Assembly (NCBI GenBank): GCA_030123525.1 | Contig: CP126125.1 | Location: forward strand, 1,364,001 to 1,428,000 | DNA length: 64,000 nt | Reading direction: 5' to 3' | From: ELB16-189 sp018266435 | GTDB taxonomy: Bacteria; Bacteroidota; Bacteroidia; Cytophagales; Cyclobacteriaceae | In this document: piece after piece, positions 60,205-64,000 of the stretch | Position numbering within the stretch: the first letter of the stretch is position 1 | How the letters are laid out: the number at the start of each line of letters is the position of its first letter | Notes under the pieces: model-generated | The model's input: the letters and a program-made list of their open reading frames with translations, nothing else | What the model was told of the DNA's origin: nothing | The model's database searches: none | Program-made: the position numbers and the translations under genes

Positions 60205-60990
60205 ATGAAAAAACTGCTTGTTATTTCTTTTTTTGGGTTACTCTCTTGTACGAAAAAATCAGAACCTGAAATTATTATAGTGGTTTCTGCAAATGCTGAA
60301 TGGAAAGTAATCAAATCCATTTTTCAAAAAGAAAATTATCAACCCACACCATGGGGAGAATTTTTTGAAACAAAGATCGCTACTACAAAAAATCAAGTTT
60401 CAGTTATCTTTTTTCATGAAGGCTGGGGAAAAACGAGTGCAGCTGGAGCGACACAATTTGCCATCGATAAATGGAATCCAAGGTATTTGATTAATCTTGG
60501 AACATGTGGAGGCTTTGAAGGGAAAGTAGAACGGTTTGATATTCTACTGGTTAACAAGACCATCGTCTATGACATCAGAGAAGCGATGGGCGATTCAAAT
60601 CAAGCCATCGATGATTATTCAACCGAGTTAGATTTGTCTTGGCTGAAGATAGAGGAGCGTGACTCTGTTAAACAATATTTGCTCATTTCAGCAGATCGTG
60701 ATATTGTACCTCAAGATATGATCGAACTTGAAAAACGATATCACGCCATTGCCGCTGATTGGGAGAGCGCTTCGATTGCCTATACCTGCAAACGAAACAA
60801 CAAAAAAGTAATTATTCTGCGAGGAGTTTCAGATATAGTAAGCCAATCACACGGGGAGGCTTACAATAACGAACAAGCCTTTCGATATGGTGCTGAAGTG
60901 GTAATGAAGAAATTGATAAATCAATTGCCAACCTGGCTTGATAAGATTATTTCTTCCGATGAAAATTCAAGTCATGAAAATCATAACTGA
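60205..60990 (+). CDS. Nucleosidase/phosphorylase-like lipoprotein
   Basis: 261 residues. The N-terminus KKLLVISFFGLLSC looks like a lipoprotein signal with C15. The mature part shows the PNP/MTA-SAH nucleosidase fold: IIIVVSANAEWKVIK, LINLGTCGGFEGKVERFD, the substrate site ADWESASIAYTC (the ESA of the family), and VIILRGVSDIVSQSHGEAY with the catalytic Asp. Such enzymes are normally cytosolic, so export is odd. It could hydrolyse a scavenged nucleoside outside the inner membrane. It is 9 bases behind polA and overlaps the converging hydrolase gene by 44 bases. Confidence 0.8.
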   Translation: MKKLLVISFFGLLSCTKKSEPEIIIVVSANAEWKVIKSIFQKENYQPTPWGEFFETKIATTKNQVSVIFFHEGWGKTSAAGATQFAIDKWNPRYLINLGTCGGFEGKVERFDILLVNKTIVYDIREAMGDSNQAIDDYSTELDLSWLKIEERDSVKQYLLISADRDIVPQDMIELEKRYHAIAADWESASIAYTCKRNNKKVIILRGVSDIVSQSHGEAYNNEQAFRYGAEVVMKKLINQLPTWLDKIISSDENSSHENHN

Positions 60991-62500
60991 AATCAGTGAG
61001 CGGTGAGATGGCCTTCATCGTAATTCCTTTTCCTTTCCCGTTTTCATCCAACGAAAAATTGACAAACGCATCGGCATCCATGCTGCGGTCTTTCCATTTC
61101 ACCACAAAAGTATTTCCCCTAAAGGCAAACATCTCGCCCGTAAGTTTGGGCGAACGCTTGGAGTCAAACCACAACTTTCCGTTTTTGTTAGAGATGAGTA
61201 CATCGCCAAACCATGAGTCAGTATAGGTGCCGGTAAGTGCACTCCATTCTGGTTTTGGTGATCCTGAGTTTTTCGCGGCTTCCACTTCGTTCCATATCGA
61301 ATCGGTTAAGTGCTTTGCGTTGGCCAGAGATTTGTTCCGGTTGGCCGAGTATTCAGTTACCCGGTCTGTTCCTGTTATTCCAAAGTAACCGTCTTTGATC
61401 TGGTTGGTGATCGAAGCAAATGCTCCACCCTCTTGTTGGTTGGTTAATACAATGATGCCGAGATTCAATTCTGGTATCATCGTGATTTGAGTAACCATTC
61501 CTTCCAGCCCACCGGTGTGGCTGATTTGTTTATAACCTTTCACATCGGAAATGCCAAAGCCGAGCCCATACGATGCAAAGTGTGTGTTATATGTGCCTGG
61601 GTTGCGCACGGGGATGATCGTTTGCGGAGACCACATTTCTTCGTGCACATTTTCAGAGAACAATCTTTTAGAAAGGTTGTCGCCATATTTTCCATGATTG
61701 AGATGCAGCATTACCCACTTGCTCAAGTCGGCAATGCTCGAGTTGATACCACCGGCTGAGTGCCCCACCTTGATGGTGCTGCGCGCGATCACCCGTACTT
61801 TGCCGTTGACCGGGGCATGGCCATCAATTACGTTGGATTGATCGTTCAGCCGGTCAAACGAGGCGGCTGTTTTAGTCATTCCAAGAGGCTGAATGATCCG
61901 TTGCTCAACAAATTCATCCCAGCTTTTGCCACTGACCCGCGCTACCACTTCGCCAGCTATAATGTACAAATTGTTATCATAGTCATACTTGCTTCTGAAG
62001 CTTGAAGTAGATTTTAAAAACCGCAGGTTGTAGATCACATCTTTGAGTGTAAAATCACTCGAGTCTGGAAAGAACATCAGGTCACCCGCCCCCAAGCCCA
62101 GCCCGCTGCGGTGGGTGAGTAGATCGCGAATGGTAAATTCTTCGGTAACAAATGGGCTGTACAATTTGAATTCAGGAATATAGTCGCGCACTTTATCATC
62201 CCAATTTATTTTACCCTCGTCCACCAAAATGCCGAGTGAGGCTGCCGTAAATGCCTTGCTGTTAGAAGCAATGCCGAACAAGGTGTTTTCATCTGTTTTC
62301 TGTTGGGTGTTGAGCGAGCGCACACCGTATCCTTTCGAATGAATTACTTTTCCGTCTTTGATCACGGCTACGGCAATACCTGGCACATTAAATGCTTTCA
62401 TCGAGCGTGTGGTCAAATCATCGATCTGTTTGCTGGTGAGAGGTTGTGAAAGAGTAAGCTTGCCGGAAAAAAGCAGGAACAGGATGAGTATTTTTTTCAT
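60947..62500 (-). CDS. Serine beta-lactamase-like hydrolase (class C/PBP4-like)
   Basis: 517 residues. The signal peptide is cut after LTLS to give QPLT. The catalytic motifs are S79xxK82 (IASNSKAF), YxN around 175 (YDYDNN) and HTGG near 336 in QISHTGGLEG. Residues about 400-517 form a C-terminal DUF3471-like domain (WFGDVLISNKNGKLWF). The family includes esterases, D-amino acid peptidases and beta-lactamases; the activity cannot be read. Secreted to the periplasm or beyond. Its end overlaps the nucleosidase gene tail-to-tail. Confidence 0.88.
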   Translation of the reverse strand: MKKILILFLLFSGKLTLSQPLTSKQIDDLTTRSMKAFNVPGIAVAVIKDGKVIHSKGYGVRSLNTQQKTDENTLFGIASNSKAFTAASLGILVDEGKINWDDKVRDYIPEFKLYSPFVTEEFTIRDLLTHRSGLGLGAGDLMFFPDSSDFTLKDVIYNLRFLKSTSSFRSKYDYDNNLYIIAGEVVARVSGKSWDEFVEQRIIQPLGMTKTAASFDRLNDQSNVIDGHAPVNGKVRVIARSTIKVGHSAGGINSSIADLSKWVMLHLNHGKYGDNLSKRLFSENVHEEMWSPQTIIPVRNPGTYNTHFASYGLGFGISDVKGYKQISHTGGLEGMVTQITMIPELNLGIIVLTNQQEGGAFASITNQIKDGYFGITGTDRVTEYSANRNKSLANAKHLTDSIWNEVEAAKNSGSPKPEWSALTGTYTDSWFGDVLISNKNGKLWFDSKRSPKLTGEMFAFRGNTFVVKWKDRSMDADAFVNFSLDENGKGKGITMKAISPLTDFSYDFHDLNFHRKK

Positions 62501-62668
62501 AGAGAAGACTTATTTATTTTTTGTAAATGTAAGGAAAAGAGGGTTGAATGCAGTTGAGTGAACAGCACGCAATTCACTCAGAAATACTGGCCAGGCACAG
62601 TCATTGTGCTAAAAAATATTTTGTTAAGCTTGTCAGCCAGAGAGAATTCACCTCATCTTTGCTGTTCT

Positions 62669-63592
62669 GTGAAAGAGAAAAAACAGCATTTTGCCAGAGG
62701 CATACTCATTGCGCTGGGTGGGGCGATATTATTTTCGACCAAAGCAATTTTTGTAAAACTTGCTTATCGCGATGCGAACGTAGATCCCCTCACTCTTTTG
62801 GCACTGCGGATGATTTTTTCACTTCCATTTTATGTAATCGCTGCCGCCCGCTCATCCAACCGTACTGACAACGTAAAATTTACCGGTGAGCAATGGGTTT
62901 ACATTGCCTTTATCGGGTGCCTGGGATATTACATTAGCAGTTACCTGGATTTTGCCGGCTTGCAATATGTATCGGCTGGCATTGAGCGCTTGATCTTATT
63001 TAGCTACCCAACGCTTGTCTTGCTGATGACGGCATTCATTTTTAAACAGAAAATAAAACCAATTCAATGGCTTGCCCTGGTGATTACATACTTTGGCTTA
63101 AGCATTGCCTTTTTTGGCGAAGTGGATTTCGGGTTAAGTAAAAACCCAAATTTTATTTTCGGATCTGTGTTAATTTTTATTTGTGCCTTCACGTATGCTG
63201 GCTATATCGTGGGTAGCGGGCGTCTGATTCCGCAAGTAGGAGCTATAAAATTTAATAGTTATGCCATGAGTTTTGCGGCTGCTGGAGTATTGATTCATTT
63301 CTTTTTTCAACAAAACGGCTCGCTTTGGCATCAACCTTCGCTTGTTTATGCCTATAGTTTATTGATGGCCGTTTTTGCTACGGTGTTGCCCTCGTACCTT
63401 GTAGTGTTGGCAATCAATAAAATCGGGTCAGGCAATGTGGCAATCATCGGGAGTGCGGGCCCGGTATCGACTATCATTTTAGCCAATATTTTTCTTGGAG
63501 AAGAAATTACATTCTGGCAACTATTCGGAACGGCTATGATATTAGCCGGTGTGTTGCTGATCGGGAAACAAAGAGAGGAGGGATTAGAGTGA
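62669..63592 (+). CDS. EamA family drug/metabolite transporter
   Basis: 307 residues from a GTG at 62669; a GTG at 62558 in the same frame is an alternative that would add 37 non-hydrophobic residues. Ten membrane segments in two EamA halves: LIALGGAILFSTKAIFVKLAY, WVYIAFIGCLGYYISSYL, then GNVAIIGSAGPVSTIILANIF and LLIGKQREEG at the end. Members export metabolites or amino acids. Substrate unknown. It converges with infB and overlaps its stop by 9 bases. Confidence 0.85.
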   Translation: MKEKKQHFARGILIALGGAILFSTKAIFVKLAYRDANVDPLTLLALRMIFSLPFYVIAAARSSNRTDNVKFTGEQWVYIAFIGCLGYYISSYLDFAGLQYVSAGIERLILFSYPTLVLLMTAFIFKQKIKPIQWLALVITYFGLSIAFFGEVDFGLSKNPNFIFGSVLIFICAFTYAGYIVGSGRLIPQVGAIKFNSYAMSFAAAGVLIHFFFQQNGSLWHQPSLVYAYSLLMAVFATVLPSYLVVLAINKIGSGNVAIIGSAGPVSTIILANIFLGEEITFWQLFGTAMILAGVLLIGKQREEGLE

Positions 63593-64000
63593 TTTTTTCA
63601 CTTCACGCATCTCGTAGCTTTCAATCACATCGCCTACTTTGATGTCGTTGAAATTATCGATGCCCATACCACAGTCAAAGCCGGATTTTACTTCGCCCGC
63701 ATCGTCTTTAAAGCGTTTGAGTGAATTGAGTTTGCCGGCAAATACTACAATGCCATCGCGAATGAGACGCACCTGGTTGTTGCGTTTGATGTACCCATCG
63801 ATCACCATGCAGCCGGCTACCGTACCCACTTTTGAAATTTTGAATACATCACGCACTTCGGCATTGCCCACAATTACTTCTTCTAATTCTTTGTCGAGCA
63901 TACCTTCCATGGCAGCCTTCACGTCATTGATGGCATCGTAAATGATGGAGTACAAACGGATTTCAATTTCTTCGTTCTCGGCAATTTTGCGAGCCGAGGC
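63584..64000 (-). CDS. infB: Translation initiation factor IF-2, C-terminal part
   Basis: 139 codons; the N-terminus, with the GTPase domain, lies beyond the right edge. The visible part is domain IV/C2 with YSIIYDAINDVKAAMEGML, VFKISKVGTVAGCMVIDG, IRDGIVVFAGKLNSLKRFKDD and FDCGMGIDNFNDIKVGDVIE, where C and D positions are as in IF-2. IF-2 brings initiator tRNA to the 30S subunit. The gene ends inside the EamA stop region. Confidence 0.95.
   Translation of the reverse strand, partial: ASARKIAENEEIEIRLYSIIYDAINDVKAAMEGMLDKELEEVIVGNAEVRDVFKISKVGTVAGCMVIDGYIKRNNQVRLIRDGIVVFAGKLNSLKRFKDDAGEVKSGFDCGMGIDNFNDIKVGDVIESYEMREVKKSL

Overview
The window looks like a chromosomal segment of a Bacteroidota bacterium, most likely from the Cytophagales. 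Pointers are the TAnnTTTG type -7 promoter box in front of many genes, the near absence of Shine-Dalgarno sequences, a PorE-like type IX secretion lipoprotein, a TonB-dependent receptor, a lamin-tail-domain exoprotein, Gln at the first mature position of every signal-peptidase-I substrate, and Bacteroidota-type versions of UvrA, dihydroorotase and IspH. It is mostly housekeeping DNA. I see no prophage, insertion sequence, CRISPR array, rRNA operon or plasmid function; the only clear gene wreckage is a GIY-YIG nuclease relic behind a tRNA-His gene.

Layout. 1-8.9 kb: cut-off M14 carboxypeptidase, RDD membrane protein, uvrA, lamin-tail exoprotein, CDGSH Fe-S protein, asd, LemA. 8.9-18.8 kb: TPR protein, amidohydrolase, a pseudouridine synthase with a long repetitive charged N-terminus, scpB, a DksA-like protein with a histone-H1-like tail, an acidic protein, an ECF sigma factor overlapping a small downstream gene, and a PorE-like OmpA lipoprotein operon. 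18.9-28.3 kb: M20 peptidase, the ugd/UDP-xylose synthase pair, acyl-CoA dehydrogenase, rpsU-xerC-hpf, metK, an RsmI-like methyltransferase overlapping an esterase gene. 28.4-42.2 kb: lysA, dienelactone hydrolase, DinB protein, glycosyltransferase, hydrolase, TonB receptor, ispH (apparently with an ATT start), a small KOW-like protein, an HtrA protease, an RlmI-like methyltransferase, a DEAD-box helicase and dihydroorotase.

42.3-54 kb: tRNA-His, the GIY-YIG relic, a BNR-repeat exoprotein, a LolA-like periplasmic protein, rbfA with a LolC/E-type permease, a polytopic membrane protein, gltD, a glutaminyl cyclase lipoprotein and two small proteins. 54-57.4 kb: a compact set of type III polyketide synthase, UbiA-type prenyltransferase and acyl-CoA ligase, the best candidate here for an undescribed small-molecule pathway. 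57.4-64 kb: polA (proofreading site apparently lost), a lipoprotein nucleosidase, a beta-lactamase-fold hydrolase, an EamA transporter and the C-terminal end of infB.

The genes combine into a few themes: cell-envelope export and maturation (signal peptides with +1 Gln plus the glutaminyl cyclase, PorE-like protein, HtrA, LolC/E), nucleotide-sugar supply (ugd, UDP-xylose synthase), translation and ribosome upkeep (rpsU, hpf, rbfA, infB, several rRNA modification enzymes), the aspartate-family amino acids (asd, lysA, metK), and the possible polyketide-prenyl metabolite.
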